Positions 45,215 to 53,749 of a DNA stretch of 64,000 bases are shown piece by piece (position 1 is the first letter of the stretch; each line of letters begins with the position of its first letter). The stretch spans positions 1,771,501 to 1,835,500 of the forward strand of contig NZ_CP132542.1 in the NCBI RefSeq assembly GCF_030845175.1. Direction: 5' to 3'. Source of the DNA: Coralliovum pocilloporae (GTDB taxonomy: Bacteria > Pseudomonadota > Alphaproteobacteria > Rhizobiales > Cohaesibacteraceae). The notes beneath the pieces were generated by a model, which had not been told where the DNA came from, made no database searches, and saw nothing but the letters and a program-made list of their open reading frames with translations. Both the position numbers and the translations under genes were made by a program.

Positions 45215-45949
45215 TGTGAGCCAGTCGAACGCGCCCTCAGCGCTTTCCGTGGTGAAGCATTCTGGCAGCGATGGTCTGTCAATCATGATGACTGGAAGGC
45301 CGAGCTGCCGGGCGGCTTCAATTTTGGCATAAGACGCTGACCCACCGGCATTCTTGGTGATAAGACAGTCGACCCGGTGCTTGTCCATCAGGTGGATTTC
45401 GTCCTCTACTGCGCTGGCTGGACGGGACAGAATGATCTCGCCATCTGGTCGGGCAATCGGTCCCGGATCATCAATCATTCGCATCAGGAACCAGTGATCC
45501 CGGCAGTTGCTGTAGCCAGCCAGTTCCAGACGACCAATGGCAAGGAAAACACGTTTATAGGGCTCAAGCGCAAGGCGCGCGCTGTCATGATCTGACACAT
45601 GATGCCAGGCGTCCCCATCTCTTGCCTGCCATTCAGGGCGGTTGAGACGACAGAGAGGAATATTTCCCTTCTGTGCGGCTTCATAGGCATTGTGGCTGAT
45701 CTTGGCCGCAAAGGGATGGGTTGCGTCCACCAGATGACTGACACCATGGTCCTTCATCCAGGCGATCAGCCCGTCAACACCACCAAATCCACCAACCCGC
45801 ACCTGGCCAGCGAGGGCTTTTGCCGACCGGGTCCGCCCGGCCAGAGAGGTCGTGACAGGAATGCCCTGTTCCGTGAGTAAACCAGCCAGATGGGCTGAAT
45901 CCCGTGTGCCACCTAATATGAGCACATGATCAGGCCGGGAGATGGGCAA
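45209..45949 (-). CDS. cobK: Precorrin-6A reductase
   Basis: A 246-residue NADPH-dependent reductase of the corrin ring. DHVLILGGTRDSAHLAGLL at the N-terminus, VDATHPFAAKISHNAYEA, FLAIGRLELAGY and the C-terminal DCLITKNAGGSASYAKIEAA are the CobK/CbiJ signature. The start is uncertain: TTG 45949 has GGAAGGGGAA upstream and overlaps cbiD by 20 bases; GTG 45925 and ATG 46000 are alternatives. Coupled to cbiD upstream on the same strand. Its 3' end overlaps the convergent trmH-type gene by 6 bases. Confidence 0.88.
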   Translation of the reverse strand: MPISRPDHVLILGGTRDSAHLAGLLTEQGIPVTTSLAGRTRSAKALAGQVRVGGFGGVDGLIAWMKDHGVSHLVDATHPFAAKISHNAYEAAQKGNIPLCRLNRPEWQARDGDAWHHVSDHDSARLALEPYKRVFLAIGRLELAGYSNCRDHWFLMRMIDDPGPIARPDGEIILSRPASAVEDEIHLMDKHRVDCLITKNAGGSASYAKIEAARQLGLPVIMIDRPSLPECFTTESAEGAFDWLTS

Positions 45950-47018
45950 GACAGTTCCCCTTCCGGTCGACAACAAAGATGCCCACTGATATCGGCGCAT
46001 CTTTCAGTATCCTGCGGGCTTCTGTCTGTGCGCGCCTGGCCACGGAGAGGGCAAGGTCCGGCGCTCTGTCCCCCGCCATCTGCAACACTTCCATGGCCGT
46101 GTTGGCTCCAAGGGCCTGTTCGGCCAGATTAGCCCCGAGGCCGTCTTCCGAGATCACTCCGGAAAGCCAGTCGAAATCCACCTGAGAACGGCCTGAGTGA
46201 AGGTCCATATGGCCCTGCGCCAGTTTTGACAGTTTGGCAAATCCGCCTGCAATCGTTGCCTTGGGCACCGGGTTCTGTCGCAGATATTTGAGCATGCCTC
46301 CGACGAAATCACCCATATCAAGAAGCGCTGTCAGAGGCAGGTCAAGCGCCTGCTGGACGGCCTTTTCCGATGTGGAGCCGGTGCTGCCTGCCACATGATC
46401 ACGGCCTTCGGCGCGGGCCACATCGATGCCGCGATGGATGGAATGGATCCAGGCTGCGCATGAGAACGGCACAACAACACCCGTTGTGCCGAGAATGGAA
46501 AGACCGCCGAGAATGCCGAGGCGCGGGTTCCAGGTTTTCTCAGCCAGTTTTTCTCCGGTTGGAATGGAGATTTCAATCTCCACATCACCGGAATGGCCAT
46601 GTTCTTCTGCAAGGTTTTCAATCACCCCGGTCATCAGGCTGCGGGGAACCGGGTTGATGGCAGGTTCACCGGGTGGAATGGGCAGCCCGGGCCGGGTCAC
46701 CATGCCGACACCGGTGCCAGCCTTAAACGTGACGCCGCTGCCTTCAACTCCATGGCGCACGCGGGAGAGAACCAGTGCGCCATGGGTCACATCAGGATCA
46801 TCACCCGCATCCTTGATCACCCCGGCTTCAGCACAGCCGTCTGACAGGTCTTCCCGCGCCAGCGCAAAAGCTGGCGTCTCTCCCTTTGGCAGGGTGATTG
46901 TGACGGGATCAGGAAATTGCCCGGTCAACAGAGCCTGATAAGCGGCTTTCGTCGCCGCTGTCGCGCAGGCTCCCGTTGTCCAGCCACGCTTGAGCGGGCC
47001 CTCAGGCTTTTTTGCCAT
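45930..47018 (-). CDS. cbiD: Cobalt-precorrin-5B C1-methyltransferase (CbiD)
   Basis: A 362-residue enzyme. LKRGWTTGACATAATKAAYQ at the N-terminus, VTITLPKGETPAF, NPRLGILGGLSILGTTGVV and GGFAKLSKLAQGHMDLHS are diagnostic of CbiD. It methylates C1 after loss of the C20 fragment, the step done by unrelated CobF in Pseudomonas-type aerobic pathways. Finding it with CobJ, CobM and CobK implies that CbiD fills the CobF step here, if no cobF lies elsewhere. It diverges from cobA across about 150 bases. Confidence 0.93.
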   Translation of the reverse strand: MAKKPEGPLKRGWTTGACATAATKAAYQALLTGQFPDPVTITLPKGETPAFALAREDLSDGCAEAGVIKDAGDDPDVTHGALVLSRVRHGVEGSGVTFKAGTGVGMVTRPGLPIPPGEPAINPVPRSLMTGVIENLAEEHGHSGDVEIEISIPTGEKLAEKTWNPRLGILGGLSILGTTGVVVPFSCAAWIHSIHRGIDVARAEGRDHVAGSTGSTSEKAVQQALDLPLTALLDMGDFVGGMLKYLRQNPVPKATIAGGFAKLSKLAQGHMDLHSGRSQVDFDWLSGVISEDGLGANLAEQALGANTAMEVLQMAGDRAPDLALSVARRAQTEARRILKDAPISVGIFVVDRKGNCLAHLPA

Positions 47019-47169
47019 CTTCGTTTATCCGGTCGTCAAATTTCCTGTAAATGTCGTACATGAAATAGCTTTTCGAGCACAGGAAATCCAGATAATACAG
47101 AGGAAACAGGGACAGACGGGTCCGATAAGTGAACCGGATCAGATGTTCCAGACCAGTGGACCAGCAGCA

Positions 47170-48030
47170 ATGACAGATACCAGAGCCCCGATAGATACGG
47201 CCTTTGCCAACCTGCCTGAATTCGAGCAGGGCTGGGTCTGGCTGGTGGGTGCCGGGCCGGGTGACCCCGGACTTCTGACATTGCATGCCATGAATGGCAT
47301 CCGTCAGGCGGATGTCATCGTCTATGATGCGCTGGTTGATGAGAGTGTTCTGTCTCTCGCCCGCCCGGATTGCAAACTGGAATATGCCGGGAAGCGTGGT
47401 GGGCGGCCATCACCCAAGCAGCGGGATATTTCCCTGCGCCTTGTGGAACTGGCCCAGCAGAAGCTTAGGGTTCTGCGGCTGAAGGGCGGTGATCCCTTTG
47501 TCTTCGGGCGTGGTGGTGAAGAAGCGTTGACCCTGGTTGATGCGGATGTCCCGTTTCGGATTGTACCGGGCATTTCCGCCGGTATTGGTGGCCTGGCCTA
47601 TGCTGGCATACCGGTCACCCATCGGGATGTGAACCAGTGCGTGACCTTCCTGACCGGTCACGATCAGACCGGACAATCACCGCAGAAGATCAACTGGACG
47701 GCTCTTGCCCAGGGTTCTCCCGTGATTGTCATGTATATGGCGATCAAGCATATCGGCACCATCCGCGATAATCTGATTGCCGGTGGCAGAAGCCCGAGCG
47801 AACCGGTGGCCATTGTCACCGACGCAACACTCCCCACAATGCGCGTGGTTGAAACCACTCTGGAACATGCTGAACAGGCGATCCGGGACAATGACCTGGC
47901 TCCTCCTGCCATCGTCGTGATCGGTGGTGTGGTTGATCTGAGAAAATCTCTCGACTGGCTTGGAGCTATGGGCAGCCGTGTGCTCCAGTCAGATCCGCTT
48001 GGAACCCGCAGCACAGATCTGACGGCTTAG
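47170..48030 (+). CDS. cobA: Uroporphyrinogen-III C-methyltransferase
   Basis: A 286-residue SAM-dependent enzyme that makes precorrin-2 for cobalamin and sirohaem. Motifs are WLVGAGPGDPGLLTLHAMNG, VYDALVDESVLSL, LRLKGGDPFVFGRGGEEA and PGISAGIGGLAYAGIPVTHR. It lacks the CysG-type dehydrogenase/ferrochelatase part. The start is set at ATG 47170 (AGTGGA upstream); ATG 47143 is an alternative and a longer frame reaching 46990 overlaps the divergent cbiD. cobB follows after 3 bases. Confidence 0.93.
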   Translation: MTDTRAPIDTAFANLPEFEQGWVWLVGAGPGDPGLLTLHAMNGIRQADVIVYDALVDESVLSLARPDCKLEYAGKRGGRPSPKQRDISLRLVELAQQKLRVLRLKGGDPFVFGRGGEEALTLVDADVPFRIVPGISAGIGGLAYAGIPVTHRDVNQCVTFLTGHDQTGQSPQKINWTALAQGSPVIVMYMAIKHIGTIRDNLIAGGRSPSEPVAIVTDATLPTMRVVETTLEHAEQAIRDNDLAPPAIVVIGGVVDLRKSLDWLGAMGSRVLQSDPLGTRSTDLTA

Positions 48031-48033
48031 GGG

Positions 48034-49344
48034 ATGACCAGAGGTCTGATCCTTGCAGCACCCTCATCCAATTCCGGCAAGACGACCGTAACGCTTGCCC
48101 TGTTGCGGGCCTTGAAACGCCTTGGTGTCTCTGTGGCACCGGCGAAGACAGGGCCGGACTATATTGACCCACGCTTTCATGAGATTGCAGCCAGTCATCA
48201 CTCGGTCAATCTTGATCCCTGGGCCATGCGAGCTGACCTGATCCAAAAGCTTGCCGCAAATCATGCGGCGATAGTGGATTTTCTCCTGATAGAAGGGGTT
48301 ATGGGTCTGTTCGATGGGGCAACAGGTGGTGCCGGGTCTACCGCAGATCTGGCAGCCGGTCTGGGTCTCCCCGTCCTGCTGGTGCTTGATGTGAAGGGTC
48401 AGGCGCAGTCTGCCGCTGCAATCGCGCAAGGGTTCAGACATTTCCGTCCGGATGTTCATATTGCTGGTGTTCTGTTGAACCGGGTCGGGTCTGATCGCCA
48501 TCTGACCTTGCTTAGAGAAGCTTTTGAAACCATTGATCTGCCGATTATCGGCGCGCTCCGGAATAATCCGGATCTTGTTCTGCCATCCCGGCATCTCGGG
48601 CTGGTGCAGGCGATGGAACAGGACGGCCTCGATAGTCTGATCGACAAGGCTGCCGAGACACTGGTTGGCCATCTGGATCATGAGAGGCTTCTTGCTATTG
48701 CAGGCGAAATGCCAGGATCTGTTGCATCTGCCTCATCAGATGCAGCGCCACTGGCACCACTCGGCCAACGCATCGCCGTGGCATGGGATGAGGCCTATGC
48801 TTTCTCCTATCCCCACATGCTGAGGGGATGGCAGGAGGCTGGAGCGGAGCTCAGTTTCTTCTCACCACTGAAGAATGGAGCACCTGATGAGAGAGCCGAC
48901 GCGATCTTTTTGCCCGGTGGCTATCCCGAATTGCACGGCGCAACACTCGCCTCTTCAGACGTGTTCAAGACCGCCATGAAAGCTGCCGCTCGGCGTAATG
49001 CTCTGATCTATGGTGAGTGTGGTGGCTATATGACCCTCGGCAAAGCCATCATAGACACAGACGGCACCAGTCATCCGATGCTGAACCTGCTGCCGCTTGT
49101 GACCAGTTTCCAGACCCGGAAGCTGCATCTGGGCTATCGGCGCGTGACGATACCCGGAGAAAGCGGCCTGCCATGGCGAGGGCCGCTCAGGGCGCACGAA
49201 TTCCACTATGCCTCTATCGTGGAAGAGGGGGATGTGCCGCGTCTTTTTGAGGCAACGGATGCAAGCGGCACGGAGCGTCCGCAAATGGGCTTGCGTTCCG
49301 GTTCTGTTATGGGATCATTCGCCCATCTGATTGATCACGAATAG
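48034..49344 (+). CDS. cobB: Cobyrinate/hydrogenobyrinate a,c-diamide synthase
   Basis: A 436-residue glutamine-dependent ligase that amidates the a and c side chains of the corrin. The N-terminal half is a dethiobiotin-synthetase-like ATPase with LAAPSSNSGKTTVTLALL (P-loop), GPDYIDPRFHEIA and EGVMGLFDGATGGAGSTADLA. The C-terminal glutaminase domain has FLPGGYPELHGATLA and IYGECGGYMTLGKAI with the cysteine nucleophile. GGGG precedes the ATG, 3 bases after cobA. The next gene begins 13 bases downstream. Confidence 0.95.
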   Translation: MTRGLILAAPSSNSGKTTVTLALLRALKRLGVSVAPAKTGPDYIDPRFHEIAASHHSVNLDPWAMRADLIQKLAANHAAIVDFLLIEGVMGLFDGATGGAGSTADLAAGLGLPVLLVLDVKGQAQSAAAIAQGFRHFRPDVHIAGVLLNRVGSDRHLTLLREAFETIDLPIIGALRNNPDLVLPSRHLGLVQAMEQDGLDSLIDKAAETLVGHLDHERLLAIAGEMPGSVASASSDAAPLAPLGQRIAVAWDEAYAFSYPHMLRGWQEAGAELSFFSPLKNGAPDERADAIFLPGGYPELHGATLASSDVFKTAMKAAARRNALIYGECGGYMTLGKAIIDTDGTSHPMLNLLPLVTSFQTRKLHLGYRRVTIPGESGLPWRGPLRAHEFHYASIVEEGDVPRLFEATDASGTERPQMGLRSGSVMGSFAHLIDHE

Positions 49345-49357
49345 AGGGCAGTCTGGC

Positions 49358-50083
49358 GTGCAGCCTGTTATCGGAATTACAGGATCGGGCCTGTCTGAGG
49401 TGCCCGCAAGGACCGCTCACTATGATGCGTTCTATACATCGCCCGCGCTCTATAGCCAATGTGTGGCAAGAGCGGGTGGTATCCCGGTTGTCCTGCCGCC
49501 ACTGGATGGAGACTGCGACACTCTTCTGAACCGGTTGGATGGCATTATCTTCACTGGCGGGACAGACATTAACCCCGCGCTTTATGGCGGTGACGAGCAG
49601 CATCCTAATCTCTTTGCGGCAGATACGAACCGGGACCGTGCCGAGCAGAACCTGATCAGACATGCTGTTGAACGAAAGGACCTGCCGATTCTGTGTATCT
49701 GCAGGGGGATGCAGATGCTCAATGTTGTGCTTGGTGGCACGTTGACAGAGCATGTTCCTGATCTTGGCAGAGGTGATATGCATCGTGACGACAAGGGTCT
49801 GTGGGTCCGCCATGATGTCGCTGTTGAAGAGAAGAGTCGTCTGGCCCGCGCCATAGGAACGGAGACGGTCAACACAACATCCGGTCATCATCAGGCGCTT
49901 CATGAGGTCGCAGCCGGTCTGACTGTCGCTGCAACGGCTGCGGACGGCATTGTTGAGGCCGTGGAACTGGAGAGCCACCCCTGGTGCCTTGCGGTTCAGT
50001 GGCATCCAGAGCTGACAGCGCATGCAGATCGGACACAACAGGCTCTGTTTGATGAGCTTGTGCGCGTTGCCCAGGATGCCTGA
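49358..50083 (+). CDS. Class I glutamine amidotransferase-like hydrolase, PuuD type
   Basis: A 241-residue peptidase C26-type hydrolase. The nucleophile is Cys115 in LCICRGMQMLNVVLGG, with the histidine and glutamate in AVQWHPEL. IIFTGGTDINPALYGG near residues 63-78 and NTTSGHHQALHEVA also match gamma-glutamyl-gamma-aminobutyrate hydrolases. GTG 49358 has GAGGG nine bases upstream; an in-frame TTG at 49331 overlaps cobB. It is embedded between cobB and hrpB, overlapping hrpB by 8 bases, with no polyamine genes nearby, so the substrate may not be gamma-glutamyl-GABA. Confidence 0.85.
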   Translation: MQPVIGITGSGLSEVPARTAHYDAFYTSPALYSQCVARAGGIPVVLPPLDGDCDTLLNRLDGIIFTGGTDINPALYGGDEQHPNLFAADTNRDRAEQNLIRHAVERKDLPILCICRGMQMLNVVLGGTLTEHVPDLGRGDMHRDDKGLWVRHDVAVEEKSRLARAIGTETVNTTSGHHQALHEVAAGLTVAATAADGIVEAVELESHPWCLAVQWHPELTAHADRTQQALFDELVRVAQDA

Positions 50084-52547
50084 TCTCTCACTCCTGCCGA
50101 TTGATGACGTTCTGCCAGACCTCCTTGGAGCCCTCCGGCAGTCAACAAGAGTTGTGCTCGCCGCGGAGCCCGGGGCAGGTAAAACCACCCGAGTGCCACT
50201 GGCTCTTCTTGATGCAGCTTGGCGCGATGACGGCAAAATCATCATGCTGGAGCCTCGCCGTCTTGCTGCGCGTTCTGCAGCGGGGCATATGGCGCACCTC
50301 CTAGGTGAGGATGTGGGCCAGACGGTCGGCTACCGAGTGCGTATGGACAGCCGGATATCTGCGAAAACCCGCATAGAACTCGTAACAGAGGGGGTCTTCA
50401 TCCGCATGTTGCAGGATGATCCGTCTCTTGAGGGGGTGGCTGCCGTTCTGTTTGACGAGTTTCACGAACGGAGCCTGGATGCAGATCTGGGGCTGGCTCT
50501 GGCGCTTGATTGTCAGGATGGTTTGCGTGATGACCTGCGTATTCTGGTCATGTCTGCAACGCTGGATACAGATGCTGTGGCGGGACTTCTCGACAATGCC
50601 CCGGTGATCTGCAGTACAGGCCGGTCTTTCCCCGTCGAATTGCGCCATGAACCACGCAGGCCCGATCTGGCTATCGAGGATCAGATGGCAGAAACTATCC
50701 GCTGGATACTGGCAGAAGAAACCGGATCGCTTTTGTGCTTTCTGCCGGGTGAGCGGGAAATACGCCGCGTTGCGGAGCGTCTGGGAAACCGTGTTGATGG
50801 GGGAACGCTGATCGCCCCGCTTTACGGACGGCTGGACCGGGCCGATCAGGACAGGGCCATATCCCGGCCGCCTGAGGGGCGTCGGAAAGTGGTGCTCGCC
50901 ACAGATATTGCCGAGACGTCTCTGACGATTGATGGCATCCGGGTCGTGATTGATTCAGGGCTCAGCCGGAAACCCATTTTTGACCCTGCATCGGGCATCA
51001 GCCGTCTGGAAACCGTCAGGGTGTCACAGGCTGCGGCCAATCAGCGGCGGGGACGTGCCGGACGCCTGGAGCCCGGGCTTTGTATCCGCCTCTGGCATGA
51101 AGGGCAGACAGCCGCATTGCGCGCCTTTGATCGGCCCGAAATACTGGAAACAGACCTGTCCGCACTGGTTCTGGGGCTGTTGCAGTGGGGCGTGAAAGAC
51201 CCGCAGCAATTACGCTGGCTTGACCCGCCGCCTGCCATTGCCTGGCGTGAGGCAAGGGATATGCTTCTGGATCTGGGCCTGATCAGCGCGGCTGACCACC
51301 TGACGGAGCTGGGTGTTGAAGCCGCGCGCCTGCCCGTGCGACCGCGATTGGCAGCACTGATTGCCAAAGCCGCAGCTTACGGTCAGAGCAATGTGGCAGC
51401 CCGGCTTGCGTGTCTGATTGACGAACCGGGTCTTGGTGGTCGGGCAACAGATCTGGAAGATCGCCTCCAGGCGCTTGAGCGGGACAGATCCCCTCGGGCA
51501 AAGCAGGCAAAAGCGCTCGCTGATCGATGGAGCAGGCTGATCCCGTCGGCCATATCAGACGCTACGGATGGTCCTCCGGTGGCCGTAATGCTTGCCTGGG
51601 CTTTCCCCGACAGGATTGCCAGACGGCGAGGGCAGAGCAACCGTTATCTGCTGTCCAACGGCAAGGGCGCTTTTCTGCCTGAGCATGACAGTCTTGGCGG
51701 ACAGGACTTCCTGGTGATCGCGGATGTTCTGGGGCAGGGCGCTGAAGCCCGTATCCTGTCGGCTGCCCCGCTTTTGCGTGTTGACCTTGAGAATTATCTG
51801 TCAGACCGCATCGAGGATGTGCACCTAAACAGCCTTGATCCTGAAACCGGAGCCTTGAAGGCGCGGCGTGTGTCACGACTGGGGCAGATTGTCCTGTCGG
51901 AGGCTACAGTAAAGCCGGACCCGGCTGTCTGGCCGGACGCATTCTGTGATCTGGTAGCAGAGCGTGAATTGACAATTCTGCCTCTTGGAGACGGTGGTGA
52001 GCGGTTGCTTGCCCGCATGCAGTTTGCCCGGGAGCGACTGGCTCTGTCAGATGAAGGAACAGACTGGCCGGACCTGACAGACGTGGCCCTGAAAGAGGCC
52101 GCCTCAGACTGGCTGAAGCCGTTTCTGGTGGGCAAGACCAGAGCCAGCCAGATTTCCGAACAGGACATGACCCACGCCCTTCTGTCGCTTCTGCCGTGGG
52201 AAGGACAGCAATTCCTCAAAGCGCATGTGCCGGACCGCTGGACGGTGCCGACAGGCTCGTCTATTCGGCTCGATTATTCCGGAGATGAACCGGTTCTCGC
52301 TGTACGCGTTCAGGAGCTCTACGGGCTGTCAGAGCATCCGACCATCTTCAATGGCACCCTGCCGCTGACCCTGTCGCTTCTGTCCCCGGCCGGGCGTCCG
52401 ATCCAGATCACCAAGGACTTGCCCGGATTCTGGACCGGAAGCTGGTCTGAGGTTGCCAGAGAGATGCGCGGACGCTATCCCAAACATGTCTGGCCGGACA
52501 AACCGGCTGAGGCTGAACCAACCCGACGGGCCAAACCGCGGCCCTGA
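50076..52547 (+). CDS. hrpB: ATP-dependent helicase HrpB
   Basis: An 823-residue DEAH/RHA-type helicase. Motifs in order: VVLAAEPGAGKTTRVPLALL (I), MLEPRRLAARSAA (Ia), VLFDEFHERSLDADLGLAL (II, DEFH), LVMSATLDTDAVA (III), VVLATDIAETSLTIDGI (V) and AANQRRGRAGRLEPG (VI), then HA2 and the HrpB C-terminal domain with QQFLKAHVPDRWTVPTGS. Its biological role in bacteria is poorly defined. ATG 50076 overlaps the amidotransferase stop by 8 bases. A BMP-type binding protein gene starts 16 bases after its stop. Confidence 0.95.
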   Translation: MPDLSLLPIDDVLPDLLGALRQSTRVVLAAEPGAGKTTRVPLALLDAAWRDDGKIIMLEPRRLAARSAAGHMAHLLGEDVGQTVGYRVRMDSRISAKTRIELVTEGVFIRMLQDDPSLEGVAAVLFDEFHERSLDADLGLALALDCQDGLRDDLRILVMSATLDTDAVAGLLDNAPVICSTGRSFPVELRHEPRRPDLAIEDQMAETIRWILAEETGSLLCFLPGEREIRRVAERLGNRVDGGTLIAPLYGRLDRADQDRAISRPPEGRRKVVLATDIAETSLTIDGIRVVIDSGLSRKPIFDPASGISRLETVRVSQAAANQRRGRAGRLEPGLCIRLWHEGQTAALRAFDRPEILETDLSALVLGLLQWGVKDPQQLRWLDPPPAIAWREARDMLLDLGLISAADHLTELGVEAARLPVRPRLAALIAKAAAYGQSNVAARLACLIDEPGLGGRATDLEDRLQALERDRSPRAKQAKALADRWSRLIPSAISDATDGPPVAVMLAWAFPDRIARRRGQSNRYLLSNGKGAFLPEHDSLGGQDFLVIADVLGQGAEARILSAAPLLRVDLENYLSDRIEDVHLNSLDPETGALKARRVSRLGQIVLSEATVKPDPAVWPDAFCDLVAERELTILPLGDGGERLLARMQFARERLALSDEGTDWPDLTDVALKEAASDWLKPFLVGKTRASQISEQDMTHALLSLLPWEGQQFLKAHVPDRWTVPTGSSIRLDYSGDEPVLAVRVQELYGLSEHPTIFNGTLPLTLSLLSPAGRPIQITKDLPGFWTGSWSEVAREMRGRYPKHVWPDKPAEAEPTRRAKPRP

Positions 52548-52563
52548 TCAATGGAAATGGATC

Positions 52564-53580
52564 ATGCTGCGTTCCTGTCTTGCTGTTTTTCTGACTTTTT
52601 CATCTCTGGTCTTTTTATCTCTAGCCCCTTCATCTCTGGCCATGGCGGAGACGCTGAAACCCGCCGTTGTGTATTCGGTAGGAGGCAAGTTTGATCAGTC
52701 GTTTAATGAAGCGGCCTATCGCGGACTTGAGACATTCAAGGAAGAGACCGGAACGGCTTACAGAGAGTTTGAAATTCTCAATGACGCCCAGAGCCTTCAG
52801 GCGGTCCGGTCTTTTGCGCGCAAGGACTTCAGCCCGGTCATTGCCGTCGGGTTTAATCACGCGGCTGCAGTTACTGCTGCTGCCAGTGAATTTCCGGATA
52901 CACGGTTCATTCTGATTGATGCCTTTGTGGATGCACCCAATGTTCAATCTGTTCTCTTTCGGGAACATGAAGGCGCCTATCTGGTTGGGATTCTGGCCCA
53001 GATGGCATCAAAGACCGGCAAGATTGGCTATGTGGGCGGTATGGACATTCCGCTGATCCGGAAATTCGAGTGTGGGTACAGGCAGGGCTCGTACGCGGCT
53101 AACCCGAACGGAACCGTGTTTGCCAACGTGGCTGGAACGACTGTTGCGGCCTGGACTGATCCGGCCAAAGGTGCCGAGCTGGCCCGCTCCCAGATGGATC
53201 GCGGGGCTGATGTTATCCTGCATGGGGCTGGAACGACGGGCCTTGGTGTTCTGCAGGCTGCCGCTGATGCCGGGAAGTTTGGCATTGGTGTTGATTCCAA
53301 TCAGAACGGGCTTCATCCGGGATTTGTACTCACCAGCATGCTGAAGCGGGTTGATGTTGCCGTCTTCGATGCACTGACGGCTTTGAATAAGGGAGACTGG
53401 CAACCCGGTGCCCGCGTTCTCGGTCTTGCTGAAGGTGGGATTGGCTGGGCATTGGATGACAACAACCGGTCTCTCATCACGGAACAGATGCAGGTTGCTG
53501 TCGAGAAGGCGGAGCGTGACATTGTTTCCGGGATAATCAAGGTGCATGATTCGACCCGGGATGGGGCCTGCCCGCTCTGA
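52564..53580 (+). CDS. BMP-family (basic membrane protein) ABC substrate-binding protein, copy 1
   Basis: A 338-residue secreted protein with signal peptide MLRSCLAVFLTFSSLVFLSL and cleavage near AMA-ET. BMP features are VVYSVGGKFDQSFNEAAYRG, VIAVGFNHAAAV, GYVGGMDIPLIRKFECGYRQG and GIGVDSNQN. Proteins of this type bind nucleosides for ABC importers. It is closely similar along its whole length to the second copy at 54793, including the terminal cysteine motif (ACPL versus TCPF). It follows hrpB by 16 bases and precedes the SorC-type regulator gene. A hairpin without a T tract follows. Confidence 0.92.
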   Translation: MLRSCLAVFLTFSSLVFLSLAPSSLAMAETLKPAVVYSVGGKFDQSFNEAAYRGLETFKEETGTAYREFEILNDAQSLQAVRSFARKDFSPVIAVGFNHAAAVTAAASEFPDTRFILIDAFVDAPNVQSVLFREHEGAYLVGILAQMASKTGKIGYVGGMDIPLIRKFECGYRQGSYAANPNGTVFANVAGTTVAAWTDPAKGAELARSQMDRGADVILHGAGTTGLGVLQAAADAGKFGIGVDSNQNGLHPGFVLTSMLKRVDVAVFDALTALNKGDWQPGARVLGLAEGGIGWALDDNNRSLITEQMQVAVEKAERDIVSGIIKVHDSTRDGACPL

Positions 53581-53600
53581 TATCTTCCAGATTCCACCTC

Positions 53601-53617
53601 CTGCCCGCCGCGGGCAG
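53601..53617 (+). terminator. GC-rich hairpin after the first BMP gene
   Basis: CTGCCCG-CCG-CGGGCAG, a 7-bp stem with a 3-base loop, lies 20 bases after the stop. It has no T tract, so it may be a weak terminator or an mRNA-stabilising hairpin. Confidence 0.4.
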
Positions 53618-53683
53618 ATGAATTCAGCCTGAAAACGCTCGGAATTGCGGTTTTCCTTGACCGCTTGGACGTTCTGTGTTGAG

Positions 53684-53722
53684 TTTTGAAAAATTTCTCA
53701 TTCAATGAAGAAATTTTCAAAG
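53684..53722. promoter_or_regulatory. Long inverted repeat, probable operator of the SorC/DeoR-type regulator
   Basis: TTTGAAAAATTTCT (53685-53698) and AGAAATTTTCAAA (53709-53721) form an almost perfect inverted repeat, broken by one extra A, around a CATTCAATG centre. It lies 28 bases before the regulator ATG. The TTGAA/TTCAA halves resemble operators of Gram-positive DeoR (SorC family). A possible -35 box TTGACC is at 53657-53662. Confidence 0.55.
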
Positions 53723-53749
53723 CAGGGCAAATGAACCGGGGCGCGTGAG

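Noticed and set aside
47019-47169. Possible cobalamin riboswitch between cbiD and cobA
   Set aside because: The divergent spacer is only about 150 bases and lacks the conserved B12-box core and the length needed for the full fold.
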